From NCBI RefSeq assembly GCF_902506295.1, contig NZ_LR733312.1, positions 727,064 to 791,063 on the forward strand: a stretch of 64,000 bases of DNA. Direction: 5' to 3'. The position numbers and the translations under genes were made by a program. The notes below the pieces were generated by a model. That model did no database searches, had not been told where the DNA came from, and saw nothing but the letters and a program-made list of their open reading frames with translations. Below, in pieces: positions 1-10,438 of this stretch (its first letter is position 1; each line of letters opens with the position of its first letter). This DNA comes from Luteimonas sp. 9C (GTDB taxonomy: Bacteria; Pseudomonadota; Gammaproteobacteria; Xanthomonadales; Xanthomonadaceae).

Positions 1-53
1 GCCGCGACGATCGCGACCAAGAACAGCAGGCGGCGGCGACGGACCGGATTCAT
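1..53 (-). CDS. ccmE: CcmE haem chaperone, N-terminal fragment (cut by window edge)
   Basis: Only the first 17 codons are present, reading MNPVRRRRLLFLVAIVA. A basic start followed by a hydrophobic stretch matches the signal-anchor of CcmE, the periplasmic chaperone that binds haem covalently and hands it to CcmF/CcmH. The start codon overlaps the stop of the upstream ccmD gene in an ATGA arrangement, and the gene sits exactly where ccmE is expected after ccmABCD. The haem-binding histidine lies outside the window. The call rests on position and the N-terminal pattern. Confidence 0.8.
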   Translation of the reverse strand, partial: MNPVRRRRLLFLVAIVA

Positions 54-229
54 CGGCTCAGCTCCGCGGTGTCATCCGCGACCACGGTCGTTGCCGCAGC
101 GCGGCGCGACGCGACCAGACGCACGGCGCGCAGCAACTGCGCGGTGCGGATGCGCGGCGCGACGAAATCCCAGGCCAGCACGGCGGCGAACACCGCATAG
201 GCGGCGACGACGTATTCGATGTAGGTCAT
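50..229 (-). CDS. ccmD: CcmD, small haem exporter subunit
   Basis: This 59-residue protein starts MTYIEYVVAAYAVFAAVLAW. It has one N-terminal membrane span (about residues 5-22) followed by a basic region containing RIRTAQ and RRAAA, the usual plan of CcmD. CcmD is a small inner-membrane protein that helps release haem-loaded CcmE from the CcmABC complex. Both ends overlap neighbours by ATGA: the start overlaps the ccmC stop and the stop overlaps the ccmE start, which suggests translational coupling. CcmD sequences are poorly conserved, so position carries much of the weight. Confidence 0.9.
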   Translation of the reverse strand: MTYIEYVVAAYAVFAAVLAWDFVAPRIRTAQLLRAVRLVASRRAAATTVVADDTAELSR

Positions 230-984
230 GCGCGATCTCCGGTCGGTACGGCCAGCGCCCGCACCCAGTCCTTGCCGGCTTCGCGGCGCAGGTTGTCTGC
301 CCGCGCGCGCGCCAGCAGCGAGCCGACGAACCAGAATTTGGTGCCGACCACCATCCACAACAGCGGCCACAGCATGCTGCCGTCGATGCTCGACTCGCCG
401 AACACGCGGATCGTCTGGCCCTGGTGCAGCGAATCCCACCACACCACCGAATAGCGGATCACCGGCAGCAGCACTACCCCGACGATCGCCAGCAGTCCGG
501 CCGCGCGCGCGGCGGTGCGGCGGTCTTCGATCGCGCCGTAGAGCCCGATCACACCCAGATACAGGAACAGCAGGATCAGTTCGGTGGTCAGGCGCGGGTC
601 CCAGTCCCACCAGGTGCCCCACATCGGCCGGCCCCAGATCGAGCCGGTGGCGAGGGTGATCACGGTGAACGCGGCGCCGATCGGTGCGCAGGCCATCGCG
701 AGGATTTCGCAGAGCTTGATCCGCCAGACGAGCGCGATCGCGGCGTATATCGCCATGGCCGCGAAGACGGCCAGGCTCATCCATGCGCTCGGCACATGGA
801 TGTAGAGGATGCGGAAGCTGTCGCCCTGCTGGTAGTCGGCCGGCACCACGTACAGCGCGCCGTACAGGCCGACGGCCATCGTCAGCAGCCCCAGGCCGAA
901 GCCCCACGGCGCCCAGCGCCGCGCGAAGCGATCGAAGGTGGGCGGTGAACCGAGTTGGTGGAACCAGCGGAGGACAGGATTCAT
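226..984 (-). CDS. ccmC: CcmC, haem-handling membrane protein of cytochrome c maturation
   Basis: CcmC presents haem to CcmE at the periplasmic face of the inner membrane. The 252-residue protein has about six membrane spans and the tryptophan-rich WGTWWDWDPR motif (residues 122-131) that defines the haem-handling family. Candidate axial ligands are His63 (in IHVPSAW) and His187 (in WDSLHQG), matching the two conserved histidines of the family. The reading frame stays open about 100 codons further upstream. I chose the ATG at 984 because MNPVLRWFHQLGSP gives the normal family length. It overlaps ccmD by ATGA. Confidence 0.96.
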   Translation of the reverse strand: MNPVLRWFHQLGSPPTFDRFARRWAPWGFGLGLLTMAVGLYGALYVVPADYQQGDSFRILYIHVPSAWMSLAVFAAMAIYAAIALVWRIKLCEILAMACAPIGAAFTVITLATGSIWGRPMWGTWWDWDPRLTTELILLFLYLGVIGLYGAIEDRRTAARAAGLLAIVGVVLLPVIRYSVVWWDSLHQGQTIRVFGESSIDGSMLWPLLWMVVGTKFWFVGSLLARARADNLRREAGKDWVRALAVPTGDRA

Positions 985-1120
985 TCGGCGAGGCGTGCGG
1001 GCGTGGCGGGCTTGCGGTCTCGGCGCGTGCATGACGGGCATGCGGTCGCGGGCGTGGCGCGGCGTTGCGGGACGGATTGCACGTCGGCGACGGGGCCCTC
1101 CAGACCCGTCGCGGGGCCGG

Positions 1121-1803
1121 TCAATTGAGTGCGATGCGGATGGCGGTCGCCGCAGCGACGGGTGCCAGCACGAGCGCGGCGGCAAGGCCCGCGGCGAGTA
1201 GCAACAGCCCGCCCGACGGATCATGCCCCTGCGCCGCGATCGCGACGCTGCCGGCACCGAACACCAGCACCGGAACGTACAGGGGCAGGGCAAGCAGTGC
1301 CAGCAGGATACCGGAACGGCGCATGCCGATGGTCAGCGCGGCGACCACGGCGCCGAGCAGGCTCAACAGCGGCGTACCCAGCGCAAGGCCGGCCAGCAGC
1401 ACGGGCAGCTGCGCACGTGGCAGGCCCAGCAGTTCGGCCAGCAGCGGCGTCGCGGCCAGCAGCGGCAGCGTCGTCGTCGCCCAGTGCACCGCGGTGCGCA
1501 CCAGCACCAGCCAGGCCAGCGGCACGGGGCTGAGCATCCATTGTTCGAGCGAGCCGTCCTCGGCGTCGCCGCGGAACAGCGTGTCGAGGGCGAGCAGGCC
1601 CGCGAGCACCGCTGCGACCCACAGCACGCCGGGCGCGACGGCGCGCAGCGTCGCGGGCTCGTTGCCCAGCGCCAGTGCGAACAGCACCACGACCAGCAAC
1701 GCGAACAGCGCCGGCTGCAAGGCATCGCCGCGCCGCCGCCACAGCAGGCGCAGGTCGCGGGCGATCAGCGCGGCCGCGCTGCCGGGCAGGGTGGGTGTCG
1801 CGC

Positions 1804-1807
<4 letters not shown>
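1121..1807 (-). CDS. ccmB: CcmB, membrane subunit of the Ccm ABC transporter
   Basis: This 228-residue protein has about six hydrophobic spans and the cytoplasmic start [17 protein letters not shown] typical of CcmB, the permease partner of the CcmA ATPase. The CcmAB complex uses ATP to release holo-CcmE from CcmC. The start overlaps the ccmA stop by four bases. A gap of about 136 bp before ccmC breaks the otherwise tight spacing of the operon. I saw no coding sequence or clear terminator in that gap. Confidence 0.95.
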
Positions 1808-2445
<638 letters not shown>

Positions 2446-2520
2446 GCGGCGGCGGTGGGCCCGTATCGACGCGGCCCGGACGACCGCGCGGCCATCCTAT
2501 CCGCAGCGGACGGGTTTGGG

Positions 2521-3003
2521 TCAGCGCAGCCAGTCGACGTGCTGGTCGCCTTCCAGACCGGCGGGCCGGTGGGCGTACATGCGCAGGCGCACCGCGGTTT
2601 CGCGCGGCCACCACAAGGTGCCGAGCTGGCCGTAGCGCTGGGCGAGCGCATCGAACTCGGCCACGTCCATGCCGAACACGATCCAGCTTGGCTCGCGCCA
2701 GCTGCGGTCGGTGGCGCTGGCGAACGCGGGCATGTGCGCCAGGCCGAGTGCGGACAGTTCCGCATCGAGGGCCTTGTCCGAGCGCCGGTTCTCGGTCGGC
2801 GGGCGGGCGATCGACATCGGATTCCAGGCCGAGACGAGCCCGTAGCCGGCGGTGTCGGGATAGCGCAGATCCAGGCCGGGCGTCGGCAGGCCGATGACGA
2901 TGTCGTGCCAGTCGTCGCGGTACTGCCAGCGATAGCGCGCATCGAGATAGGCGTGCAACAGCGCGACCAGGCGCGTGTCGTCGATGGGATGCTGGTTGTT
3001 CAT
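2521..3003 (-). CDS. DUF3293 domain protein of unknown function
   Basis: The 160-residue soluble protein fits the DUF3293 family. The evidence is SAWNPMSIARPPTEN near residues 84-98, followed by RSDKALDAEL, a W-R-E-P-S-W segment, and the RYGQLGTLWW stretch near the C terminus. The family has no established function that I know of. It lies directly upstream of ccmA on the same strand and diverges from the aminotransferase gene at 3067, with only about 60 bp between the starts. That short gap must hold both promoters. Confidence 0.8.
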   Translation of the reverse strand: MNNQHPIDDTRLVALLHAYLDARYRWQYRDDWHDIVIGLPTPGLDLRYPDTAGYGLVSAWNPMSIARPPTENRRSDKALDAELSALGLAHMPAFASATDRSWREPSWIVFGMDVAEFDALAQRYGQLGTLWWPRETAVRLRMYAHRPAGLEGDQHVDWLR

Positions 3004-3066
3004 GGCGGCGGTTTATCCCCGTGGTCCGCGTCCGTACACTCGTGGCCCCTCAGACCCCCCAACGGC

Positions 3067-4221
3067 ATGCAGGCGATGATCCGGACCAAACTCCCCAGGG
3101 TCGGCACCACGATCTTCACCGTCATGTCGCAGCTGGCGGCCGAACACGGCGCCGTCAATCTCGGACAGGGGTTTCCCGATTTCGACGTGCCGCAACGCTT
3201 GGTCGACGCACTCGCCGCGGCCATGCGCGCCGGCCACAACCAGTATGCCCCGATGACGGGGATTCCGGCGCTGCGCCAGGCGATCGCGGAGAAGACCGAA
3301 CGCGTGTACGGGCATCTGCCCGATGCGGACGCGGAGATCACCGTTACCAGCGGCGCCACCGAAGCGGTGTTCAACGCGATCCACGCGGTGGTGCGTGCAG
3401 GCGAGGAGGTCATCGTCCTAGATCCCGCCTACGACTGTTATGCACCGGCGATCGAACTGGCTGGTGCCGTGGCCGTGCACGTGCCGCTGGATCCGGCGAC
3501 GTTCGCGCCCGACTGGCAGCGCGTGCGCGATGCGATCACGCCGAAGACGCGGATGCTGATCGTCAACAGTCCCCACAACCCGTCCGGCGCGATGCTGGGC
3601 GCGGGCGACATGCAGACGCTGACCGAACTGCTGCGCGATACCGGCATCTATCTGCTGTCCGACGAGGTCTACGAGCACATCGTCTTCGATGGCGCGCGCC
3701 ACGAGTCCGCGCTGCGCTGGCCCGAGCTGCGCGAACGCGCATTCGTCGTGTCGAGCTTCGGCAAGACCTATCACTGCACGGGCTGGAAGCTCGGCTACTG
3801 CATCGCGCCGCCGGCGTTGAGTGCCGAGTTCCGCAAGGTGCACCAGTACACCGTGTTCTGCACGTTCGCGCCGGCGCAGCATGCCTTCGCGGAGATGCTG
3901 CGCGAAGAACCGGAACACTACGAGCAGCTCGGGGCGTTCTACCAGGCCAAGCGCGACGCCTTCGCCGCCCAGCTCGCCACGACGCGCCTGCGCTGCCTGC
4001 CCGTCCCGGGCGGCTACTTCCAGCTCGTCGACTACTCGGCCGTCAGTGATCTCGACGACGTCGCGTTCTGCCGCTGGCTGACCGTCGACAAGGGGGTCAC
4101 GGCGATTCCGCTGTCGCCCTTCTACGCTGCGCCGCCGCCGGGCCAGCGGCTGGCGCGACTGTGCTTTGCGAAGAACGACGCCACCCTGGATGCGGCGATC
4201 TCGCGCCTGCGGACGCTCTGA
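3067..4221 (+). CDS. ybdL: PLP-dependent aminotransferase, methionine aminotransferase (YbdL) type
   Basis: This 384-residue fold-type I aminotransferase probably transfers the amino group of methionine or aromatic amino acids. The pyridoxal phosphate lysine is predicted at Lys233 in SSFGKTYHCTGWKLGY. NLGQGFPDFD near the N terminus, NSPHNPSGA, and the YHCTGWK context are typical of the YbdL/KAT branch. A longer open frame exists upstream, but ATG 3067 gives the normal N terminus; ATG 3076 is an equally possible start. Substrate specificity is inferred from family resemblance only. Confidence 0.85.
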   Translation: MQAMIRTKLPRVGTTIFTVMSQLAAEHGAVNLGQGFPDFDVPQRLVDALAAAMRAGHNQYAPMTGIPALRQAIAEKTERVYGHLPDADAEITVTSGATEAVFNAIHAVVRAGEEVIVLDPAYDCYAPAIELAGAVAVHVPLDPATFAPDWQRVRDAITPKTRMLIVNSPHNPSGAMLGAGDMQTLTELLRDTGIYLLSDEVYEHIVFDGARHESALRWPELRERAFVVSSFGKTYHCTGWKLGYCIAPPALSAEFRKVHQYTVFCTFAPAQHAFAEMLREEPEHYEQLGAFYQAKRDAFAAQLATTRLRCLPVPGGYFQLVDYSAVSDLDDVAFCRWLTVDKGVTAIPLSPFYAAPPPGQRLARLCFAKNDATLDAAISRLRTL

Positions 4222-4322
4222 AGGCGCGCTGCGACGATCGGTCGCGGCGGACCTTCAGCCCGCCGCCGCTAGACTTGTCGCCTGCGCCGCGTGCGCCACG
4301 CATTCTTCCTGCGGTTGTGTCC

Positions 4323-4916
4323 ATGTCCGTCCGATCCGCCGCCATCGCGTTGTCCCTTCTGCTGCTCGCGGCCTGCAGCGCGCCGCCGGCCGGCCCGTAT
4401 ACGGGCACCGATCTGACCGGTGTGTCGTACGGGCGCAGCCTGGATCTGGAGGACACCCAGGGCCGGCCGCGCGGCCTCGGCGATTTCCGCGGACGCTACG
4501 TGCTGTTGTCGTTCGGCTATACGCACTGTCCCGAGGTCTGCCCGACCAGCCTTCTGAAAGCCGCGCAGATCCGCCGCGCACTCGGCGCGGACGGCGAGCG
4601 GCTGCAGATCGTGTTCGTGACCGTGGATCCCAAGCGTGACACCGGCGAGATCCTCGAGCAGTACGTCGGCGCGTTCGGCGGCGACATCATGGCGCTGCGC
4701 GGCGACGCCATGCAGACGCGACTCGCCGCGCAGTCGTTCCGCGTGACCTATCGCGAGGTGCCGACGAGCTCGTCGTACGCGATGGACCACACGATGGTGA
4801 ACTACCTCATCGATCCCGACGGGCGTTTGCGGCTCGCGTTCCAGTACGATCAGCCCGCCGATGCGATGGTCGACGACATCCGACTGGCGATGACGCCTGC
4901 GCACGCCGCGGGCTGA
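4323..4916 (+). CDS. SCO1/SenC-type copper chaperone lipoprotein
   Basis: This 197-residue SCO family protein would deliver copper to the CuA site of cytochrome c oxidase or act as a periplasmic thiol reductase. The copper-binding motif is CPEVC (Cys69, Cys73) with the distant ligand His156 in AMDHTMVNYLID, all present. The N terminus is a lipoprotein signal with the lipobox LLAAC (Cys18), so it is probably tethered to a membrane. It has a thioredoxin-like fold by family. It follows the aminotransferase gene by about 100 bp and could be cotranscribed. Confidence 0.93.
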   Translation: MSVRSAAIALSLLLLAACSAPPAGPYTGTDLTGVSYGRSLDLEDTQGRPRGLGDFRGRYVLLSFGYTHCPEVCPTSLLKAAQIRRALGADGERLQIVFVTVDPKRDTGEILEQYVGAFGGDIMALRGDAMQTRLAAQSFRVTYREVPTSSSYAMDHTMVNYLIDPDGRLRLAFQYDQPADAMVDDIRLAMTPAHAAG

Positions 4917-5004
4917 CGAGCCAGTCAGCGTTTTCCGACTTGCGGTTCATCTCCCGCGCAGCGTAGCCTCGGCCCCGGGGTGGGAAGGGACTGGAGAAGC
5001 AGGG

Positions 5005-5652
5005 ATGACGATTCGCGTGTTCATGGTCGATGACCATGCACTCGTCCGCACCGGCATGCGCATGATCCTCGCCGGGGAAGCGGACATCGAAGTGGTGGGA
5101 GAAGCCGACAGCGGCGAGGAAGCCCTGCCGATGATCCGCAGGCTGAAGCCCGACATCGTGCTGTGCGATCTGCACCTGCCCGGTGTCAGCGGGCTCGAAG
5201 TCACCGAACGCGTGGTGCGCGGACAGCCGGACACGCGCGTGATCGTGGTGTCGATCCTCGAAGACGGGCCGATGCCGCGACGGATGATCGAAGCCGGTGC
5301 GTCCGGCTACGTGGGCAAGGGCGGCAATGCCGCGGAACTCGTACGTGCGGTGCGGGATGTCGCGCGTGGACGTCGTTATCTCGCGAGCAACATCGCGCAG
5401 AATCTCGCGTTGTCGGGCATCGGCGGCAACGAGACGCCGTTCGATGCGCTGTCGCCGCGCGAGATGGAAGTGGCGATGCTGCTCCTGCAGGGCCTGCGCC
5501 AGGAAGACATCGCGCGTCGCCTGAGTCTCAGCGCCAAGACCGTCAACACGCACAAGTCGCGCCTGTTCGAGAAGCTGCAGATCCAGGATTCGATCGCGCT
5601 GGCGCGTCTCGCGAGCCAGTACCGCGTCGCGCCGGTCGAACTGGCGATCTAG
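5005..5652 (+). CDS. gacA: GacA/UvrY-type LuxR-family response regulator
   Basis: This 215-residue two-component regulator has an N-terminal receiver with the phospho-acceptor Asp55 (VLCDLHLPG) and a C-terminal LuxR/NarL helix-turn-helix (LSPREMEVAMLLLQG through LSLSAKTVNTHKSRLFEKL). The ETPFDALSPRE linker and overall pattern fit GacA/UvrY/SirA, which controls small RNAs of the Csr/Rsm system. No cognate GacS-like kinase gene is next to it. An AGGGATG context with GGAGAAGCAGG upstream gives a good ribosome binding site. It is convergent with rne and shares a bidirectional terminator with it. Confidence 0.9.
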   Translation: MTIRVFMVDDHALVRTGMRMILAGEADIEVVGEADSGEEALPMIRRLKPDIVLCDLHLPGVSGLEVTERVVRGQPDTRVIVVSILEDGPMPRRMIEAGASGYVGKGGNAAELVRAVRDVARGRRYLASNIAQNLALSGIGGNETPFDALSPREMEVAMLLLQGLRQEDIARRLSLSAKTVNTHKSRLFEKLQIQDSIALARLASQYRVAPVELAI

Positions 5653-5724
5653 CGCCGTCCCGCGCCGTCGCGACTACGCGACGCAGGCGGACACCGCCGC
5701 GGCAGCGACACCATTCGCGCAAAC

Positions 5725-5752
5725 AAAAACCCCGGCCGAAGCCGGGGTTTTT
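5725..5752. terminator. Bidirectional Rho-independent terminator between gacA and rne
   Basis: A perfect 12 bp stem (AAAAACCCCGGC with GCCGGGGTTTTT) closes a CGAA tetraloop. The T-run and A-run at the stem ends give a U-tract in both directions. It lies between the convergent gacA-like gene and rne, so it can terminate both. Confidence 0.93.
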
Positions 5753-5778
5753 GTTGGGATTGCCTGTACCCGACGCGA

Positions 5779-8700
5779 TCAGGCGTCGGTCGGACGCGAC
5801 CGCAGGCGCGGATCGTTGCGGTAGTCCGATTCGGGCGCATCGTCGTCGTCGATGTCCGACATCTCCGACGCCGTCTCCATCACGGCCTCGGCGCGCACGG
5901 CCATGTCGTCTTCCGTGGTCTCGACCGATGTATCGCGGTCCGGGGCGGACTCGAACGACGGACCCGTGTCCACGGGCGATGCCGCGATCGATGCGGGTGC
6001 ATCGAACAGGCCGTGGTTCACCGGCGCCCGCGGCGCAGCCGGCGTCTCGTCGATCTGCACCGGCGCGGTGCCGGTGTCTGCGTCGGCATCGATCGACGCC
6101 ACCGCTTCCGGCGTCGAGGTCGCGGCGGATGCAGCCGCACCGGTCACGGGTGCAGGAGCGAGCGTGCGTGCCGTTTCGGCCTGTTCGACCGTGCGGGCCA
6201 CATCATCCGCTGCGACTTCGGCAGGCGCACTGTCCTGGACCGGCATCACGACCGGCGCTGCCGGCGACGCGACGGCGGACGACGGGGCCTGGGCATCGGC
6301 TACGGACGGCGCGGGTGCCGCCGGCGTCTTCCAGGCCTCGGGTTCGACTGCCGCCGGCGCCGGAATCCCGGCGTCGGCCGGCTGCGCGGATGCAGGCGTC
6401 CCGACCGCAGGCGTCGCCGCCTCGGTCGCAGGCGATACCGCGCTCGCGGCGACGGCCGCTGCGGCGACCGCCGGATGCGCATCCGACCGGGCCGGCGTGT
6501 GCGATTCGTGCGTCGGCTGCGCCGCGGGCGCGGGCAGGTCGTCGAAGTCGAACTCCGGCTGGCCATGACCGGTCGCGGCGACCGCATCGTCCTCGCCCGC
6601 ATCGTCGCCATCGAGCGACGTCTCGTCGCCGGCAGCACCGTCACCGGCCTTGCCGCGACGACGACGACGGCCACCCCGACGACCGCGACGGCGACGGCCG
6701 TTGCTGCCATCGTCGTCACCGTTCTCACCAGTGCCGTCGGTGTCGGACGTGCCGGTATCGCGGGTGTCTTCGGCGTCCGCGTCGGAGGTCACCGCTGCAG
6801 CGTCGTGGCGCGGGGCCGCAGACGTGGCGGCGGCGGGTGCGCTGTCGATCGCGGCGGCCGGCGCGGCCTGCTCGATGTCCGGCTGGACGGGGCGGGGCGC
6901 ATCGATCGATGCCGCCGCGACCGGTGCGGCGACGGCCATGGCCGCCTGGGTCTCGGTTGCCTCGCCTTCGGTCTTCTGGCGCGGACCCCGCTGCTTCTGG
7001 CGCTGGCGACGTTCCTGCTGCCGCTCCTTGCGCGCGCCCGCATCGGCGACCGACGCAGGGTCGCGGCGTGCTTCGCGTGGCGAGTCATCGCGGGCCGGCT
7101 GCGCAGTCGCTGCCGGCTTTGTCTCGTGTGCGACCGGTGACGGGTTCGATCCGCCCTGGCTCTGACGGCCACCGCGACGGTCGCGGCGCTGGCCGCCGTT
7201 GCGGCCGCCACGCTCGCTGCGATCGCCGCGGTTCTCGCCGCGCGGCGCACCGTCGGCACGCGGCGCACGCTCGCCGTGGGCCGGCGCAGCGGGCTTCGCG
7301 GGTTCGGGCGTGGCGAACAGGGACTTCAGCCACCCCATGACGCCGCCGGTGGCGACCGGCGCGGTCGGCGCGGGTCGCGGCGCCGGCGTCGACACGGGCG
7401 CCGGTGCCGGTGCGGGCGGCGCGACCTCGGGCTTCGGCTCGCGGACCGGCGCCGGCTGCGTCGGACGCACGTTGGTGACGGCGGGCGGCGGCACGTTGAG
7501 GTTGTTCTTGCTCAGCGCGATCGTCGCGACGCGACGCGGTGTGCCGCGCTGGTAGCTCGGCCGCGCGGTTTCCTCACCCAGCTCGTTCTCGCGGATGCGC
7601 GAGACCTCGTAGTGCGGCGTGTGCAGCTGCTCGTCGGCGACGATGATGATCGGCGCGTCGTGGCGCTTCTCGATTTCCTCGAGCGCGCTGCGCTTCTCGT
7701 TGAGCAGGTAGTTCGCGATCTCGACCGGGGCCTGCACCAGCACCTGCCCGGTGTTGTCCTTCATCGCGTGCTCTTCGGCGACGCGGATAATCGACAGCGA
7801 CAGCGACTCGATGCTGCGCATGCGGCCGTGGCCTTCGCAGCGCGGGCAGACGATCTGGCTCGACTCGCCCAGCGACGCGCGCAGGCGCTGACGGCTCATC
7901 TCCAGCAGGCCGAACTTGGAGATCTTGTTCTGCTGCACGCGGGCGCGGTCGTACTTGAGCGCGTTCTGCAGCTTGTTCTCGACGTCGCGCTGGTGCTTGT
8001 TCGACGACATGTCGATGAAGTCGATCACCACCAGGCCGCCGAGATCGCGCAGTCGCAGCTGGCGGGCCACTTCCTCGGCCGCCTCCAGGTTGGTGTTGAA
8101 CGCCGTCTCCTCGATGTCGCCGCCCTTGGTGGCGCGCGCGGAGTTCACGTCGATCGCGGTCAGGGCTTCGGTCTGGTCGATGACCAGCGCGCCGCCGGAC
8201 GGCAGGCGCACGGTGCGCTCGTAGGCGCTCTCGATCTGTGACTCGATCTGGTAGCGGTTGAACAGCGGCACGTCGTCGGTGTAGTGCTTGAGCTTGCGCA
8301 GGTTGTGCGGCATCACCTGCTCGACGAACTCCTTCGCCTCGGCGTACATCTCGGGCGTATCGACGAGGATTTCGGTGATGTCGGCGCGCATGTAGTCGCG
8401 CAGCGCCCGGGTGATCAGGCGCGATTCCTGGTAGATCAGGAACGGCGAGGGCTTGCTCAGCGCGGCTTCGGCGATCGCGCGCCAGATGCTCAGCAGGTAG
8501 TCGAGATCCCACTGCAGCTCTTCGGCGTCACGGCCGACGCCGGCGGTGCGGATGATCACGCCCATCTCGTCGGGGATGTCGAGCGCGTCCATCGCCTTCT
8601 TGAGCTCAGCGCGGTCCTCGCCCTCGATCCGGCGCGACACGCCGCCGGCGGTTGGCGAATTGGGCATCAGCACCATGTAGCGGCCGGCCAGCGAGATGAA

Positions 8701-9051
8701 CGTGGTCAGGGCGGCGCCCTTGTTGCCGCGCTCTTCCTTGTCGACCTGGACGACGACTTCCTGGCCTTCGCGCAGGAGTTCCTTGATCGAGCCCTTGTTC
8801 GGGTCCGCGCCGGACTGGAAGTAGTCGCGGGAGACTTCCTTCAGCGGCAGGAAGCCGTGGCGGGCGGCGCCGTACTCGACGAACGCGGCCTCGAGGGAGG
8901 GCTCGATGCGGGTGATCCGGCCCTTGTAGATGTTGGACTTCTTCTGTTCCCTGGACGGCTGTTCGATGTCGATGTCGTACAGGGACTGGCCATCAACGAT
9001 GGCGACGCGCAGTTCTTCTGCCTGCGTCGCGTTGATCAGCATGCGCTTCAT
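5779..9051 (-). CDS. rne: Ribonuclease E
   Basis: Ribonuclease E starts most mRNA decay and processes rRNA and tRNA precursors as the core of the degradosome. In this 1090-residue protein the catalytic half runs to about residue 510: an S1 domain ([20 protein letters not shown]), the catalytic-core segments [15 protein letters not shown] and VVIDFIDM, and the zinc-link CPRC (Cys402, Cys405). The remaining 570 or so residues are Ala/Pro/Arg-rich and look disordered, with a basic [14 protein letters not shown] patch suited to RNA binding. I chose the start MKRMLINAT, which follows a 26-codon open extension. The divergent rluC neighbour is the usual order. Confidence 0.97.
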   Translation of the reverse strand: MKRMLINATQAEELRVAIVDGQSLYDIDIEQPSREQKKSNIYKGRITRIEPSLEAAFVEYGAARHGFLPLKEVSRDYFQSGADPNKGSIKELLREGQEVVVQVDKEERGNKGAALTTFISLAGRYMVLMPNSPTAGGVSRRIEGEDRAELKKAMDALDIPDEMGVIIRTAGVGRDAEELQWDLDYLLSIWRAIAEAALSKPSPFLIYQESRLITRALRDYMRADITEILVDTPEMYAEAKEFVEQVMPHNLRKLKHYTDDVPLFNRYQIESQIESAYERTVRLPSGGALVIDQTEALTAIDVNSARATKGGDIEETAFNTNLEAAEEVARQLRLRDLGGLVVIDFIDMSSNKHQRDVENKLQNALKYDRARVQQNKISKFGLLEMSRQRLRASLGESSQIVCPRCEGHGRMRSIESLSLSIIRVAEEHAMKDNTGQVLVQAPVEIANYLLNEKRSALEEIEKRHDAPIIIVADEQLHTPHYEVSRIRENELGEETARPSYQRGTPRRVATIALSKNNLNVPPPAVTNVRPTQPAPVREPKPEVAPPAPAPAPVSTPAPRPAPTAPVATGGVMGWLKSLFATPEPAKPAAPAHGERAPRADGAPRGENRGDRSERGGRNGGQRRDRRGGRQSQGGSNPSPVAHETKPAATAQPARDDSPREARRDPASVADAGARKERQQERRQRQKQRGPRQKTEGEATETQAAMAVAAPVAAASIDAPRPVQPDIEQAAPAAAIDSAPAAATSAAPRHDAAAVTSDADAEDTRDTGTSDTDGTGENGDDDGSNGRRRRGRRGGRRRRRGKAGDGAAGDETSLDGDDAGEDDAVAATGHGQPEFDFDDLPAPAAQPTHESHTPARSDAHPAVAAAAVAASAVSPATEAATPAVGTPASAQPADAGIPAPAAVEPEAWKTPAAPAPSVADAQAPSSAVASPAAPVVMPVQDSAPAEVAADDVARTVEQAETARTLAPAPVTGAAASAATSTPEAVASIDADADTGTAPVQIDETPAAPRAPVNHGLFDAPASIAASPVDTGPSFESAPDRDTSVETTEDDMAVRAEAVMETASEMSDIDDDDAPESDYRNDPRLRSRPTDA

Positions 9052-9451
9052 GGTTGCGTTTCCTTGCGCGCTCTCACGCGCGGAACGCCGGGGCGTTTCG
9101 CCTGGATGAAGCCTGAAGCCGCCGCGCACGCGCAGCGACGAACCGGATTGTCCAGCGCTACGACACCACGGCGGGCCGCGGGAGCGCTCTTCGATTGTCT
9201 GGGTAGTGCAGGCCGCGGACCGCTTGCGACCGGGTTTGGGCGGTCGCGAACGTCACGCGGGACGTGTTCAGCGCCGATGCCAGGCATCGGGCGATGGCCG
9301 GTACTGCCGTGCAGCCGCTAACATGGCCGCCCCTGGGGCGGTGGCCGCGCACTGTCCGGAAGCCTTTGCAAGGCGGGCTTTTGGCCCGTGTTCTTCCAAA
9401 GAAATCAGCACCTTAGATCGCGGCCCGAGTGTACCAGATAAACAGGCGACG
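9052..9451. promoter_or_regulatory. Divergent rne/rluC control region with several hairpins
   Basis: This 400 bp region has no credible gene. It must hold the promoters of rne (minus) and rluC (plus) and probably a long rne 5' leader, as known for E. coli rne, which autoregulates through leader structure. I can see a palindrome CCGATGCC-A-GGCATCGG at 9274-9290, a hairpin CGGGC-TTTTG-GCCCG at 9374-9388, and GCGACC/GGTCGC arms at 9226-9247. An AT-richer patch at about 9391-9415 could hold promoter elements. Autoregulation here is inference. Confidence 0.5.
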
Positions 9452-10417
9452 ATGACTGACAACAGCCCCGGCTCCGCCGGCGGCGGTGGCGTGCGACTGG
9501 TCCGGGTTCCGGACGATCGCGACGGCCAGCGCCTCGACAACTTCCTGCTCGGCCACCTCAAGGGCGCGCCGCGATCGATCATCTACAAGATCGTGCGCAG
9601 CGGCCAGGTCCGTGTGAATGGCGGCCGCGCCAAGCCCGAGCGCAAGCTCGATGTCGGTGACGAGGTACGGATTCCGCCCGTCCGGCTGGAGACGCCGGGC
9701 GAGGCGGGCACGCCGTCGAAGGGCCTGCTGGCAGCCATGGACGCCAGCATCGTGTTCGAGGACGCGAGGCTGCTTGCGATCAGCAAGCCCAGCGGTGTCG
9801 CCAGCCATGGCGGCAGCGGGATCAGCTTCGGCGTCATCGAGACCCTGCGCGCGCTGCGGCCGAACCAGCCGCTGGAACTCGTCCACCGGCTCGACCGCGA
9901 CACGTCGGGTCTGATGGTGCTGGCCAAGAAGCGCTCGGCGCTGACCCAGCTCCAGGCACTGCTGCGCGAGGACCACGGCGCCGGTATCCGCAAGCGCTAC
10001 CTCACGCTGCTGGCCGGGCGCATGCCCGACGGCACCATGAGCGTGGACGCGCCGCTGCACGTCGGCCTGCGCCAGGGCGGCGAGCGGCACGTGCAGGTCA
10101 ATCCGCACGGCAAGGTCTCGCTGAGCCACTTCGGCGTGCTGGAGCGTCGCGGCGGACAGTCTTACTGCGAAGTCCGGATCGAAACCGGCCGGACCCACCA
10201 GATCCGCGTCCACGCCCAGCACATCGGCCATCCCGTCGCCGGCGACGACAAATACGGCGATGTCGAGGTGAACAAGCGCCTGCGCGAGCAGATCGGACTC
10301 AAGCGCCTGTTCCTGCACGCCGCGTCGCTGGAATTCACCCTCGACGACGGCGAGGCCTACGTCCTCAACGCGCCGCTGGCCGACGACCTGCGCGAGGCGC
10401 TCGACCGGCTGCGCTGA
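9452..10417 (+). CDS. rluC: 23S rRNA pseudouridine synthase RluC
   Basis: RluC converts uridines 955, 2504 and 2580 of 23S rRNA (E. coli numbering) to pseudouridine. The 321-residue protein has an N-terminal S4 RNA-binding domain (RLDNFLLGHLKG through IYKIVRSGQVRVNG) and the RluA-family catalytic motif HRLDRDTSGL with predicted catalytic Asp148. The RTHQIRVHAQHIGHPVAGD segment is also characteristic. The ATG at 9452 fits the family length, although the frame is open further upstream. Its position divergent from rne is conserved in gammaproteobacteria and supports RluC over RluA or RluD. Confidence 0.95.
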   Translation: MTDNSPGSAGGGGVRLVRVPDDRDGQRLDNFLLGHLKGAPRSIIYKIVRSGQVRVNGGRAKPERKLDVGDEVRIPPVRLETPGEAGTPSKGLLAAMDASIVFEDARLLAISKPSGVASHGGSGISFGVIETLRALRPNQPLELVHRLDRDTSGLMVLAKKRSALTQLQALLREDHGAGIRKRYLTLLAGRMPDGTMSVDAPLHVGLRQGGERHVQVNPHGKVSLSHFGVLERRGGQSYCEVRIETGRTHQIRVHAQHIGHPVAGDDKYGDVEVNKRLREQIGLKRLFLHAASLEFTLDDGEAYVLNAPLADDLREALDRLR

Positions 10418-10438
10418 AGCGCGCGGCCTGCGCAGGTT

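Noticed and set aside
5005..9051. The idea that the GacA-like gene and rne form a functional unit
   Set aside because: They are convergent and separated by a strong bidirectional terminator, so there is no shared transcript.
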